DNA of 64,000 bases from Gemmatimonadota bacterium (GCA_021299375.1 JAJTGR010000002.1:62001-126000), one strand, 5' to 3'; counted from the first letter of the stretch, positions 47,706 through 55,871 are shown. Numbers and translations are program-made. Notes: a model not told the origin generated them from the letters alone.

Positions 47706-49106
47706 ATGACCCCCCCGACGACACGGCTCCCGATAACCGTCTGCCTGCTCACGGCGGCGACCCTGCTGGTGTGCCTCGTGGCGCCGACGGAGCCGGTCCG
47801 GGCTCAGCCGCCGCGGCCTGGCGTGGCCCGTGCCGCCACTGCGGGGGCACCGGTGCCCATCATCTTCGTGCACGGCAATGGCGACCACGCCGGTCTGTGG
47901 GACAACACGCTCTGGCGCTTCGAGAGCAACGGCTATCCGCGTGACCGCCTGTTCGCCGTCGACCTTCCCAACCCGCAGGCCACCAGCACCCTCGCGGCGC
48001 GCGAGACCAATCGCAGCACCCCGGACGACCAGGCGGCGGCGCTGGCCGCATTCGTGACGCGCGTGTTGGTGCGGACGGGCGCCCCGAAAGTGGCGCTGGT
48101 GGGCAGCTCCCGTGGCGGCCTCACCATCCGCCACTACGTGCGCTTCGGCGGCGGGGCGGCGCACGTGTCGCACGTCATCACCTGTGGCACACCCAACCAT
48201 GGTGTCATGGCCCTGCCCACCATGCAGACCGAGAGCGAATTCAACGGGCTGTCCCCCTACCTGCGCGCCCTGAACGGCGGCAGCGAGGTGGTACCGGGCG
48301 TACGCTTCCTCACGCTCCGCTCCGATTCACTCGACAAGTATGCGCAGCCCACCGGCGCCGCGCTCGGGGCACCGGGAATGCAGACGGGGGTCGATGTACG
48401 CTCGCCGGAGCTCGCGGGCGCGCGCAATGTCGTGCTGCCAGGCACCGACCATCGCGAAGTGGCCTTCGGTCCGGAAGCGTTCGCGGCGCAGTACGAGTTC
48501 CTCACCGGGCGCGCGCCGCGCACCACCGTCATTGCTCCGGACAGTGCCATCGTGCTCGATGGCATGGTCAGCGCCAGCGTGGCCGGTGCGCCGACCAACC
48601 TGCCACTCGCGCGCGCGGCGGTAACCGTGCACGAGGTGGACGCGACCACGGGGGAGCGGACAAAGGCCGCCGTGCATCGGACCGTGACGCGCGACGATGG
48701 CCGGTGGGGGCCGTTCCGCGGTCGCGCCGGGGCGCACTATGAGTTCGAGATCGCCGCGCCCGACAGCAGTGTCATGCTGCACCTGTACCGCTCGCCGTTC
48801 CCACGATCGAGCCCATACGTGCACTTCCGACTGCCGGCGCCGTCCCGTCCCCTCGGCGATAGCGTGAGCGTGCTGATCATCCGGCCCCGTGGGTATCTGG
48901 GCGTCGGGCGGGACACCGTGCTGTTCAACAACGCGCCCGCGGTCGGCATCACTCCCGGTGTCCCCTCGGCCGACCGGGCACTGCGCTGGTATCCGGCCGA
49001 TGCGGCGCGCAGTGTGCGCACACAGATCAATGGGGAGGTGCTCGTGGTGCGGACGCACCCCCAGGACAGGCGGAGGCTGGTGGCAGCGGAGTTTCAGCGC
49101 GAATAG
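47706..49106 (+). CDS. Exported lipase-like alpha/beta hydrolase with C-terminal beta domain
   Basis: 466 residues from the ATG at 47706, which opens a signal peptide (ITVCLLTAATLLVCLVAPTEPVRAQ). The catalytic domain shows IIFVHGNGDHAGLWDNTL (oxyanion region), the nucleophile in ALVGSSRGGLTIRHYV near residue 134, HVITCGTPNHGV and a late VLPGTDHREVAFGPEAF with the catalytic His. From about residue 280 a second, beta-rich region follows (LARAAVTVHEVDATTGE; YEFEIAAPDSSVMLHLYRSPF), as in two-domain bacterial lipases or polyhydroxyalkanoate depolymerases. A CACCTT box seven bases before the ATG is a one-mismatch TAnnTT. Substrate: probably esters or lipids, unproven. Confidence 0.84.
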   Translation: MTPPTTRLPITVCLLTAATLLVCLVAPTEPVRAQPPRPGVARAATAGAPVPIIFVHGNGDHAGLWDNTLWRFESNGYPRDRLFAVDLPNPQATSTLAARETNRSTPDDQAAALAAFVTRVLVRTGAPKVALVGSSRGGLTIRHYVRFGGGAAHVSHVITCGTPNHGVMALPTMQTESEFNGLSPYLRALNGGSEVVPGVRFLTLRSDSLDKYAQPTGAALGAPGMQTGVDVRSPELAGARNVVLPGTDHREVAFGPEAFAAQYEFLTGRAPRTTVIAPDSAIVLDGMVSASVAGAPTNLPLARAAVTVHEVDATTGERTKAAVHRTVTRDDGRWGPFRGRAGAHYEFEIAAPDSSVMLHLYRSPFPRSSPYVHFRLPAPSRPLGDSVSVLIIRPRGYLGVGRDTVLFNNAPAVGITPGVPSADRALRWYPADAARSVRTQINGEVLVVRTHPQDRRRLVAAEFQRE

Positions 49107-49217
49107 CGCCCATGGCCGTTCGCCCACGGCCCGGGCATCCCCCCAGCATCACACCGTGCGCTGGGTTGTTAGGCGTCCCCTGAATCCGCCCCTGCGCTGG
49201 CGGTGGCACACTGGGGT

Positions 49218-50921
49218 ATGCCCCGCCCCGCCCCACTTCGTCGCGCCGACGTCATCGCGCTCCGTCGGGCCGTCTCGCATGGCGGTGACGAGCGTACCGC
49301 ACTCCTGCACGAGGCGGCCGCCCGTCCACTGCGGACCGCCACCGCCCTGCGCGAGTGGCACGACCTGCTGTTGTTCGTCGTGGCGCATCCGCGCAGCGTC
49401 AGCGAATGGAAGTGGGCGCAGGCGGAACTCGATCGGGTGCCGGCGGGCGCAGCGGCGCTTCCGGTGGGAACGCGACCCGGGCTGCTGAACAGCGGGGTGG
49501 CCGGCGCCCCCGTTGAGGGGAGTTTCTCCCTCGCGCTGGTGCGCTGGTTGGTGGGACGCTGGCCCGGTCAGGTCCTCCTGACGCAGGTGGACGCCCCGCT
49601 TGACGACGTGCGCGACGTCTTGCGGGCGTTGGTGCTGCCGGTGGAGCGCGAGTTGGTGGACGCCCCCGTGCATGACGCCGACGCGATGCTGTCGATGCTC
49701 TTCGGCGCGAATCGATCACGCTGGCTCCCGCTGCTGCTCGACCGGTTCGACGCGCTCCCGATGCCGGAGGCCCACCGTGCGCAGTGGTTCGCACGCCTGC
49801 ACGCCTGGGTGCAGGTGGCGGACCCCGTCACCGACGGCGCTCTCGCCATCCCCGCCGCGACGTGCGCCGTCACGCAGGCGCGGGCGCCGTCGGCGCCGCC
49901 GTTCACGCACCCTGACGGCCTGCAGCGTGGTGTTGACCTGGCCACTATCATGGCGCAGCCGGCGCCACCGCCCCTGCGGCTGGCTCCGTCGGCCGCGCAG
50001 CAGCTCATTGATACGGCACGTACCGTGCTCGTCACGCTGGCGCGCGAGACCGACCCCATCACGTACGCCAGTGCCGTGACGCTCCACGACATGGGGCGCG
50101 GTCTGCGCATTGCGCTCTTCTCCCTCGACGTGCCGCATCGCCTGCCGTTCGACAGCTACGTCGGCTTCATGGCGTTTCGCAACGGCGTGCCGCTGGCCTA
50201 CGGTGGCGCGTGGATCGTTCCGGGCCGCTCCAAGGTGGGGATCAACGTGTTTCCCGCGCAGCGCGGCGGCGAGTCGGCGTGGTTCTTCGCCCAGCTGTTG
50301 CGGCTCTATCGGGGCCGCCACCACGTGGATCGCTTCGAGGTGGAGCACTATCAGCTCGGCTACCGCAATCCGGAGGGGCTGCGATCTGGCGCCTACTGGT
50401 TCTACTACCGGATCGGCTTTCGCCCGCCCACGCCGGCGCTGCGGCGCGTCGCCGAACGGGCATTCACCCGCCTGTCGCGGCGGACCGACCACGTGGTGCC
50501 GCGGCGTGAGTTGCTGACGCTGGTGGAGGCAGGGTTGGAGCTCGTGATGGCCGGTGCGGCGAGTCCGACCGTCGATGCGGGAGAACTCACGGCAGCGGTA
50601 TCACGCCACGTGGTGAGGCGCCATGCGGGTGATCGGCACCGCGCTCTTGCACGCGCACGCCAGCGCGTGCATGCCGTACTCCGGGATGTGTTACCGACCG
50701 GCGGCCTCGCCACCTGGTCCACCGCGTCGCGGGCCATGCTCGACCAGTGGCTGCTCGCACTCGATCTGGTGGACGATCTCGAGCGGTGGCCCCGAACGGA
50801 ACGCCGCCGCCTCGCCGAGGTGATCCGTGCCAAGGGCGAGGCGGACGAGACACGACACCAGCAGCGGCTCCGCGCACACACGCGACTGCTGGCCTGCTGG
50901 GCGCGGACCATCAGCGACTGA
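49218..50921 (+). CDS. Conserved protein of unknown function, 567 residues
   Basis: From the ATG at 49218 (a GTG at 49203 is possible). No signal or membrane segment. The N-terminal half is helical. The centre has LPFDSYVGFMAFRNGVPLAYGGAWI, the short motif SKVGINVFPAQRGGESAW, and then FEVEHYQLGYRNPEGLRSGAYWFYYRIGFRP. I recall this block from proteobacterial proteins annotated hypothetical. The GNAT-like flow (strand, GGxS helix, YxLGxxNxEGLxSGAYWFYxRLGF) suggests an acyltransferase-type or ATP-grasp-free transferase fold, which is inference only. The C-terminal 150 residues are helical and basic. psd starts 27 bases downstream, hinting at a role in envelope lipid chemistry. Confidence 0.7.
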   Translation: MPRPAPLRRADVIALRRAVSHGGDERTALLHEAAARPLRTATALREWHDLLLFVVAHPRSVSEWKWAQAELDRVPAGAAALPVGTRPGLLNSGVAGAPVEGSFSLALVRWLVGRWPGQVLLTQVDAPLDDVRDVLRALVLPVERELVDAPVHDADAMLSMLFGANRSRWLPLLLDRFDALPMPEAHRAQWFARLHAWVQVADPVTDGALAIPAATCAVTQARAPSAPPFTHPDGLQRGVDLATIMAQPAPPPLRLAPSAAQQLIDTARTVLVTLARETDPITYASAVTLHDMGRGLRIALFSLDVPHRLPFDSYVGFMAFRNGVPLAYGGAWIVPGRSKVGINVFPAQRGGESAWFFAQLLRLYRGRHHVDRFEVEHYQLGYRNPEGLRSGAYWFYYRIGFRPPTPALRRVAERAFTRLSRRTDHVVPRRELLTLVEAGLELVMAGAASPTVDAGELTAAVSRHVVRRHAGDRHRALARARQRVHAVLRDVLPTGGLATWSTASRAMLDQWLLALDLVDDLERWPRTERRRLAEVIRAKGEADETRHQQRLRAHTRLLACWARTISD

Positions 50922-50932
50922 GTCCGGCGCAC

Positions 50933-50938
50933 TATATT
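50933..50938 (+). promoter_or_regulatory. Putative -10 element (TATATT) before psd
   Basis: TATATT ends ten bases before the psd ATG, in the 27-base gap after the preceding gene. There is no Shine-Dalgarno. A transcript starting six to eight bases downstream would be nearly leaderless, giving psd its own promoter. Confidence 0.4.
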
Positions 50939-50948
50939 TCGCGGCAGC

Positions 50949-51806
50949 ATGTTCGACCGATTGCTGATCCTCCTGCTCGCGGCGCTGCCGAAGCACCTGC
51001 TCAGCCGCGCCGCGGGATTCCTTGCCGCTCGGCCGGTGCCGGTATCGTGGCGTGTGTCGCTCTACCTGGCCTACAGTCGCTACTTCGGCGCCAAGGCCGA
51101 GGAGGCGGAGCTCTCCCTCGATGCGTATCCCACGCTCAATGCGTTCTTCACGCGCGCGCTCAAGCCGGGGCTGCGGCCGGTGGCGCCGGATGCGATCGTG
51201 AGCCCCGTCGACGCCGCCGTCGGGGCCTACGGCGTCGTGACCCACGATACCCTGATCCAGGCCAAGGGACGCTCCTATTCGCTCGCCTCGCTGCTTGGCG
51301 ATCGTGACCTCGCCCAACGCTTCGACGGCGGATCCTACACGACGCTGTACCTCGCCCCCAAGGACTACCACCGCATTCACGTGCCGGTTGATGGCGACAT
51401 CACCCGGGCCGTGTACATCCCGGGGGCGCTGTGGCCGGTGAACACCGCCGCGGTGTCGCATGTCCCCGATCTGTTTGCCGTCAACGAGCGGCTCGTGATC
51501 ACGCTGGAGCGGCAGGGCGGCATCATGGCGCTCGTCGCCGTGGGCGCCACAATGGTCGGCATGACACGGGTGGTGTTCGATGACCTGCACACGAACGCAC
51601 GCCGCCGCACGGTGCAGGACCGGTGTTACTCACCAGCCATCCCGGTGCAAGCCGGCGGGCCGTTGGGCCACTTCGAGTTCGGGTCCACGGTGATCCTCAT
51701 CTGCTCGAGCGCATGCGGCATGATCGAGCCGCTGGCGCTTGGGGCGACGGTGCAGATGGGACAGCGGCTCGGTCCTCTTGCGGTTGAGAGGACCGTGTCG
51801 AGATAG
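50949..51806 (+). CDS. psd: Phosphatidylserine decarboxylase proenzyme
   Basis: 285 residues, the usual length of the E. coli-type enzyme. Psd makes phosphatidylethanolamine from phosphatidylserine at the inner membrane and uses a pyruvoyl group generated by self-cleavage. The triad is visible: D88 in IVSPVDAAVG, H144 in DYHRIHVPVDG and S246 in FEFGSTVIL. Cleavage is expected between G245 and S246, S246 becoming the pyruvoyl. The usual LGST reads FGST here, a conservative change. The N-terminal hydrophobic LLILLLAALPKHLL gives membrane association. No phosphatidylserine synthase gene is adjacent. A palindromic element begins 14 bases after the stop and may end the transcript. Confidence 0.94.
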   Translation: MFDRLLILLLAALPKHLLSRAAGFLAARPVPVSWRVSLYLAYSRYFGAKAEEAELSLDAYPTLNAFFTRALKPGLRPVAPDAIVSPVDAAVGAYGVVTHDTLIQAKGRSYSLASLLGDRDLAQRFDGGSYTTLYLAPKDYHRIHVPVDGDITRAVYIPGALWPVNTAAVSHVPDLFAVNERLVITLERQGGIMALVAVGATMVGMTRVVFDDLHTNARRRTVQDRCYSPAIPVQAGGPLGHFEFGSTVILICSSACGMIEPLALGATVQMGQRLGPLAVERTVSR

Positions 51807-51819
51807 TCAGCGCGGCGTG

Positions 51820-52008
51820 GGAGAACCGGGATGATGAGAGAGGATGGAGATGGTGAGCCACTCACGAACCGATCGCCAGAGCACGTCACGTGCAGGGGGG
51901 GTAGCGGGCACCGCCCGTCGACAACCCGCCGTGCAGGTCAAGCCCTCGGCATTCTCGACGTCGTGCATGGCTCACCGTCTCCATCCTCTCTCGTCGTTCC
52001 GGTTCTCC
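51820..52008. repeat. Palindromic MITE/REPIN-like element, copy 1
   Basis: Left arm 51820-51860 and right arm 51968-52008 are inverted copies at 37 of 41 positions, enclosing 107 bases. The inner arm ends (ggtgagcca / tggctcacc) and the first 25 or so bases inside each end resemble those of copy 2 at 53292-53489: cgatcgccag.gcacgtca on the left, ctcgg.a.tctcg on the right. The centres differ. It encodes no protein. It fills the gap between psd (14 bases away) and the convergent DUF2231 gene (20 bases away), so its hairpin could also act as a two-way terminator. Confidence 0.85.
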
Positions 52009-52028
52009 GGCCCACGTCTCACCGTCTC

Positions 52029-52523
52029 TCACTCACGATCGCCCGCACCGGCGGTCGGTGCCGCTGCCGCCGTGTAGGCCGCGCCCGCATTGTGCTCGTA
52101 GACCAGCTTCCCGCCGCTGTGCCCGACGTTCCAGCCCGCACCGAGTACACCGAGGGTGCCGATGGCACCTGCCACGCGCATCGCGCTGCCGATGCGATTG
52201 GGGAGCAGGCCACCGGCGGCTACCACCAGCACCCCCCCGGTCACCAGCACGAAGAGTTCGGCGGCCTCTTCGTGGGTGTGAATGGCCCCCTCCGGCACGA
52301 TCTTCTCCACCCGATCTTCCTCCTCCTCGCCGGTCTTCTCGGCCACGAGGCCGCTCATGAGCAGGAGGGCCAGGCCTCCCACGGGCAGAAACCAGGCCTG
52401 ATGCGGCTTCATCCACCGGGAGCCGGCGACCAGGGCCCCGAGCATCAGCAGGGGAACGAGTACGGTCAGTGCGATCGGCATGTGCACGATCAGCGCATGC
52501 AGGGGAAGGTTCTGGAACGTCAT
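52029..52523 (-). CDS. DUF2231 membrane protein
   Basis: 164 residues with a GGAG eight bases before the start (ccggagtgagcc). The DUF2231 signature is at the N-terminus: LPLHALIVHMPIALTVLVPLL, in which two histidines sit in the first membrane helix. Hydrophobic segments lie at about 12-34, 45-62, 90-107 and 115-133, with an acidic loop (EEEEDRVEKIVPE) and a histidine pair (HTHEEAAELF) between. Related proteins are found near cytochromes and are suspected haem or redox membrane proteins; function is unproven. It is divergent from the membrane-anchored LuxR-type gene with 183 bases between starts, and the pair is bracketed by two palindromic elements. Confidence 0.85.
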   Translation of the reverse strand: MTFQNLPLHALIVHMPIALTVLVPLLMLGALVAGSRWMKPHQAWFLPVGGLALLLMSGLVAEKTGEEEEDRVEKIVPEGAIHTHEEAAELFVLVTGGVLVVAAGGLLPNRIGSAMRVAGAIGTLGVLGAGWNVGHSGGKLVYEHNAGAAYTAAAAPTAGAGDRE

Positions 52524-52706
52524 GGCTCACTCCGGTTGAACAGTGCGGGCGGCGTGGTGCGCGCCCTTGAGTCCAATGATCAGCACATCATGCCGTGCAC
52601 TCTATCCGGCATGTGTCGCGCATCGCGTCCCGGGACATCCGACATCCGCACCACCAGTGCAGCCTGCAGCCACTTTAACGCCCGTCACCATGTTGGATAA
52701 GTCAGC

Positions 52707-53285
52707 ATGACCGATTTTGACTCAGGCAACTCCGTGCCGATGACCGGGCCGCTGCCGGTCGTGCTCGCCACGTTCCTCTTGCTCGTAACCGTAGGGGGCA
52801 TCGTCGATCTCGCTTTCGACCGGCCGAGCACGTGGCGGTCCTGGCATGTGGCCGTCGAGCTGCTCCTCGTGGTGGCGAGCTTCGGCTTTGCCGTGTTGCT
52901 CTTTGGGTACTGGCGCCAGTCCGTTACCGCCTTGGCCGATGCGCAGGCATCACTCGCCTCGGCCTCCCAGGCGCTGGCCGAGCGCCAACGGGAGCGCGAC
53001 GCGTGGCGGGCGAACGCGGAGCAGGCCCTTGCCGGGTTCGGGGCCGCCATCGACCGGCAGTTCGCGCAGTGGCAACTGACGCGCGCCGAACGGGAGGTGG
53101 CCTTGTTGCTGCTCAAGGGACTTGGCCACAAGCAGGTGGCGGCCCAGCTCGGCCGGTCGGAGCGCACCGTGCGGCAGCAGGCCGTGGACGTCTATCGCAA
53201 GGCAGGCATTCAGGGGCGCGCCGAACTGGCGGCCTTCTTCCTGCAGGACGTGGCGCTTCCGTCAGAGTCGAGGGGGCAGACGTGA
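52707..53285 (+). CDS. Membrane-anchored protein with LuxR-type HTH
   Basis: 192 residues. Two membrane helices (about 15-35, VVLATFLLLVTVGGIVDLAF; and 47-68, HVAVELLLVVASFGFAVLLF) are followed by a coiled coil (LADAQASLASASQALAERQRER) and a C-terminal LuxR/GerE helix-turn-helix: WQLTRAEREVALLLLKGLGHK, VAAQLGRSERTVRQQAVDVYR and IQGRAELAAFFL. There is no sensory or receiver domain, so the DNA-binding domain would be tethered to the membrane by a dimerising coiled coil. Possible signals are membrane state or a partner protein, the obvious candidate being the divergent DUF2231 protein. A palindromic element begins seven bases after the stop. Confidence 0.85.
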   Translation: MTDFDSGNSVPMTGPLPVVLATFLLLVTVGGIVDLAFDRPSTWRSWHVAVELLLVVASFGFAVLLFGYWRQSVTALADAQASLASASQALAERQRERDAWRANAEQALAGFGAAIDRQFAQWQLTRAEREVALLLLKGLGHKQVAAQLGRSERTVRQQAVDVYRKAGIQGRAELAAFFLQDVALPSESRGQT

Positions 53286-53291
53286 GCGTTC

Positions 53292-53489
53292 GAGCTCAGA
53301 CGGCGATAGATCATTGAGACGGTGAGCCACACACGAGTCGATCGCCAGCGCACGTCATCCGCTCGGCGAACGGCGGCCAGTGGGAGCTGAAGGGCCCACC
53401 GCGCGATGCGCCCCGTGCGGATGGAGTGCTCGGTACTCTCGTGGTCTTGCGTGGCTCACCGTCTCAATGATCTCTCGCTGCCTGAATTC
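53292..53489. repeat. Palindromic MITE/REPIN-like element, copy 2
   Basis: Left arm 53292-53330 and right arm 53451-53489 are inverted copies at 34 of 39 positions, including 23 uninterrupted, enclosing 120 bases. The inner arm ends match copy 1 at 51820-52008, but the outer arm sequence differs (gatcattga here, aggatgga there) on both sides in a compensating way. It begins seven bases after the LuxR-type gene and ends 37 bases before the NUDIX start. Confidence 0.85.
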
Positions 53490-53526
53490 TCCCACGCGCC
53501 TCTCGCCGCTCACCCTCTCCCCTCTC

Positions 53527-53946
53527 GTGACTCAGCGTCCCTCCGTCGGCGTCGCCGTCCTGGTGTTCCGCGATGATCGCGTCCTGCTCGGCCGCCGCCG
53601 CGGTGCACACGGCGACGGCACCTGGCAGTGTCCCGGTGGCCATCTCGAATGGGGCGAGACGGTCGAGGCGTGCGCCGAGCGTGAGGTGCTCGAAGAAACC
53701 GGTCTCGTCATCAACGGCACGCGACCCGGCCCCTTTACCAACGACGTGTTCGAGGCCGAGGCGAAGCACTATGTCACGCTGTTCATGCTCGCGGACCACC
53801 TGACAGGCGAGCCCGAGGTGCGCGAACCGGAGAAGTGCGAGCGTTGGGACTGGTTTGCGTGGGACGCCCTCCCCGAGCCGCTGTTCCTGCCGCTGCAGCA
53901 TCTGCGCGAGACAGGCTGGTGCCCGCCCGGGGCTACGGCACGATGA
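53527..53946 (+). CDS. NUDIX hydrolase
   Basis: 139 residues, starting at GTG 53527 (VTQRPSVGVAVLVFRDDRVLL), which matches where NUDIX proteins begin. The only in-frame ATG upstream (53467) lies in the arm of the palindromic element and adds an unrelated peptide. The Nudix box is complete near residues 38-60: GGHLEWGETVEACAEREVLE followed by ETG, fitting Gx5Ex7REUxEExGU. The enzyme should hydrolyse a nucleoside diphosphate derivative; the length and WQCPGGHLEWGE form resemble MutT/NUDT15-like nucleotide pyrophosphatases. Its last 14 bases overlap the 3' end of the convergent alcohol dehydrogenase gene. Confidence 0.87.
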   Translation: MTQRPSVGVAVLVFRDDRVLLGRRRGAHGDGTWQCPGGHLEWGETVEACAEREVLEETGLVINGTRPGPFTNDVFEAEAKHYVTLFMLADHLTGEPEVREPEKCERWDWFAWDALPEPLFLPLQHLRETGWCPPGATAR

Positions 53947-54970
53947 CCGTGCGGACCGGCGCGGCGTGGCGGTCGAGGGCGTCGAGCACGGCATTGATTG
54001 CGCCCGCCGTGAGGGGCACCGTGTGGGTCACCACCGGGCCCAGGTCCAACCGGCCGTCGGCGGCGAACGCCATGAGCTCCTGCAACTCGCTCAGCAGGTG
54101 ATCGTTCGATCCGATGAGTTCCGCCTCGCGGCCGATCAGGTCGCGATAGGTGTCGATCGACACCGGCACGTCGTTGAGCCCCACCACCACGGCGCGCCCC
54201 TGCGGTGCCAGTGACTGCAGGGCGATCTGTACGGTATCCGCGTGCCCGACCAGTTCGAGCGCCACGTGCACACCGCGCCCACCCGAGCTCGCGCGCACGG
54301 CCATCGCGACGTCATGGGGACGGAGTCCACTCGCATTCACCGTGTCGGCACCGAAGCGCGCCGCCAGCGCCAGCTTTCCCTCGTCCCGATCGACGGCGAT
54401 CACCTGCGCCGCGCCCAGCAGTCGGGCGAGCTGGATGGCCGACATGCCAAGCCCACCGGCGCCGATCACCAGCACCGACTCGCCGGCGGCCAGGCGCCCT
54501 TTCCGCAGCGCATGCAACGACGTGGCCGATGAGCACATCATCACCGCTGCATGTGCGTACGACGTACCGGGGGGCAGGCGCACTGCATTCTGCGCGGGCA
54601 CCACGATGTACTCGGCCCAGCCCCCGTCGCGGAAGTGGCCGAGCATGGACCCCTCGGCGCAGAACATCTCACGCCCGTGGTGGCAGTCGTCGCAGCGGCC
54701 GCACGTCGTAAGGTAGTGCAGGGCGACCGCGTCACCCACGGCGATACCCTGCACCTCGGCACCGATCGCCGCGATCTCGCCGGCCACCTCGTGGCCCAGC
54801 GTGAGCGGTAGCGGCTCCACCCGCGAGCGCCCCGCGCGGTAGTGCACATCGGAATGACAGATCCCCGCCGCGCGCACCCGCACGAGCACGTCGCGCGGAC
54901 CGCAGGGCGGGGTCGGGATCTCAGCGTCCTCGACGGGACGCCCGGGAGCAAACAGGCGGACGGCGCGCAT
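53933..54970 (-). CDS. Zinc-dependent alcohol dehydrogenase (MDR family)
   Basis: 345 residues from the ATG at 54970 (MRAVRLFAPG). Catalytic zinc ligands: AGICHSDVHY (Cys) and LTLGHEVAGE (His-Glu). The structural zinc has its four cysteines in CGRCDDCHHGREMFC. The Rossmann motif is VLVIGAGGLGMSAIQLA, followed by IAVDRDEGK whose Asp favours NAD. The protein oxidises alcohols or polyols; the exact substrate is unknown. A TACTCT box six bases before the ATG is a one-mismatch TAnnTT. The 3' end overlaps the convergent NUDIX gene by 14 bases, so there is no room for separate terminators. Confidence 0.91.
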   Translation of the reverse strand: MRAVRLFAPGRPVEDAEIPTPPCGPRDVLVRVRAAGICHSDVHYRAGRSRVEPLPLTLGHEVAGEIAAIGAEVQGIAVGDAVALHYLTTCGRCDDCHHGREMFCAEGSMLGHFRDGGWAEYIVVPAQNAVRLPPGTSYAHAAVMMCSSATSLHALRKGRLAAGESVLVIGAGGLGMSAIQLARLLGAAQVIAVDRDEGKLALAARFGADTVNASGLRPHDVAMAVRASSGGRGVHVALELVGHADTVQIALQSLAPQGRAVVVGLNDVPVSIDTYRDLIGREAELIGSNDHLLSELQELMAFAADGRLDLGPVVTHTVPLTAGAINAVLDALDRHAAPVRTVIVP

Positions 54971-55045
54971 CAATGCAGAGTACGCGTCACACCGGGGGCA
55001 TGTCGAGGGGCGTGCCGTGGGCACACCCGCGGGCCGCCGGCGCTG

Positions 55046-55261
55046 CTACTTGTGGCGGAACGTGATGCGCCCACGGTTCAGGTCGTACGGCGACACTTCG
55101 ACCGTGACCTTGTCGCCCGCGAGGATCCGAATGCGGAACTTGCGCATCTTGCCGGCGACGGTGGCCAGAATCTCGTGGCCGTTTTCGAGATTGACGCGGA
55201 ACATCGTGCTGGGCAGGACGTCGGTGACGGTGCCTTCGAACTCGATCATATCTTGCTTCAC
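55046..55261 (-). CDS. infA: Translation initiation factor IF-1
   Basis: The GTG start at 55261 gives 71-72 residues (first residues [14 protein letters not shown]), the standard IF-1 length, and follows a GGAG with a five-base spacer; an ATG at 55249 would remove the first strand. The OB-fold sequence is close to consensus: [51 protein letters not shown]-1 occupies the ribosomal A site during initiation. It is not next to secY or ribosomal-protein genes here, unlike in many bacteria. It ends about 75 bases before the alcohol dehydrogenase start on the same strand, downstream of the unknown gene at 55284. Confidence 0.95.
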   Translation of the reverse strand: MKQDMIEFEGTVTDVLPSTMFRVNLENGHEILATVAGKMRKFRIRILAGDKVTVEVSPYDLNRGRITFRHK

Positions 55262-55283
55262 GCACACTCCGGGCTACGGGGGA

Positions 55284-55844
55284 TCAGAGCGCCTCGTCGC
55301 CGGCCGAGAGGGCGTCGATGGGGCGATGCTGCTCGAAGGCCTGCTCCAGCTGCACGATGCAGCGTTCGGCCAACTCGATGGAAGTATAGCCTTCCCGCTC
55401 CAGTCCGCGGGGGTGCCAGTGCCAGCTCGACTCGTTGTCGGCAGACACGGTGAGGGACTCTTCCCAGACCGACACCGGGGGGACAGGTACCTGGCGGGCA
55501 CCCAGGCGCTCCGGTATGTGCTCCCCGCGAGGGGCGATGGTCCCCTTCCAGATGATGCAGAGCAGCTGACCGCCCGGCGGTACGTCGTTGCCGGTCTTGA
55601 TATGGGCAGCGGTCAGGGCGACCGGGCCAAGCTGGATGATGCACCGCTCGGGGGCCATCCGCAGGACGGGGGCCGCCAGAGCATTGAGCGCGGCGATACG
55701 CTTGGCCTGAGCGATGAGGGTGTCGGTGAAGCGGCCGAACTCGCGAACGCCGACGGACTGGGCGCGGTGCGAGGAAAGAAAGGCGGTCCGGTCCGGACCA
55801 AGGCGGGACTCCAGCACCTGTTCGGGCGACGCCTGTTCGATCAT
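55284..55844 (-). CDS. Protein of unknown function between cold-shock and infA genes
   Basis: 186 residues from the ATG at 55844, which has an AAGGAG six bases upstream, one of the best ribosome sites in the window. No membrane segment or signal. The N-terminal half is helical (ASPEQVLESRLGPDRT; GRFTDTLIAQAKRIAALN). The middle is beta-like (ERCIIQLGPVALTAAHI; GGQLLCIIWKGTIAPRGEH), then SADNESSWHWHPRGLEREGYT and a final helix (IELAERCIVQLEQAFEQH). I do not recognise a family. It lies between infA and a cold-shock gene, all on the minus strand, so it may be expressed with translation or cold-stress functions (inference). Confidence 0.7.
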   Translation of the reverse strand: MIEQASPEQVLESRLGPDRTAFLSSHRAQSVGVREFGRFTDTLIAQAKRIAALNALAAPVLRMAPERCIIQLGPVALTAAHIKTGNDVPPGGQLLCIIWKGTIAPRGEHIPERLGARQVPVPPVSVWEESLTVSADNESSWHWHPRGLEREGYTSIELAERCIVQLEQAFEQHRPIDALSAGDEAL

Positions 55845-55871
55845 GAGATCTCCTTTCCAGAGGGACAACGC

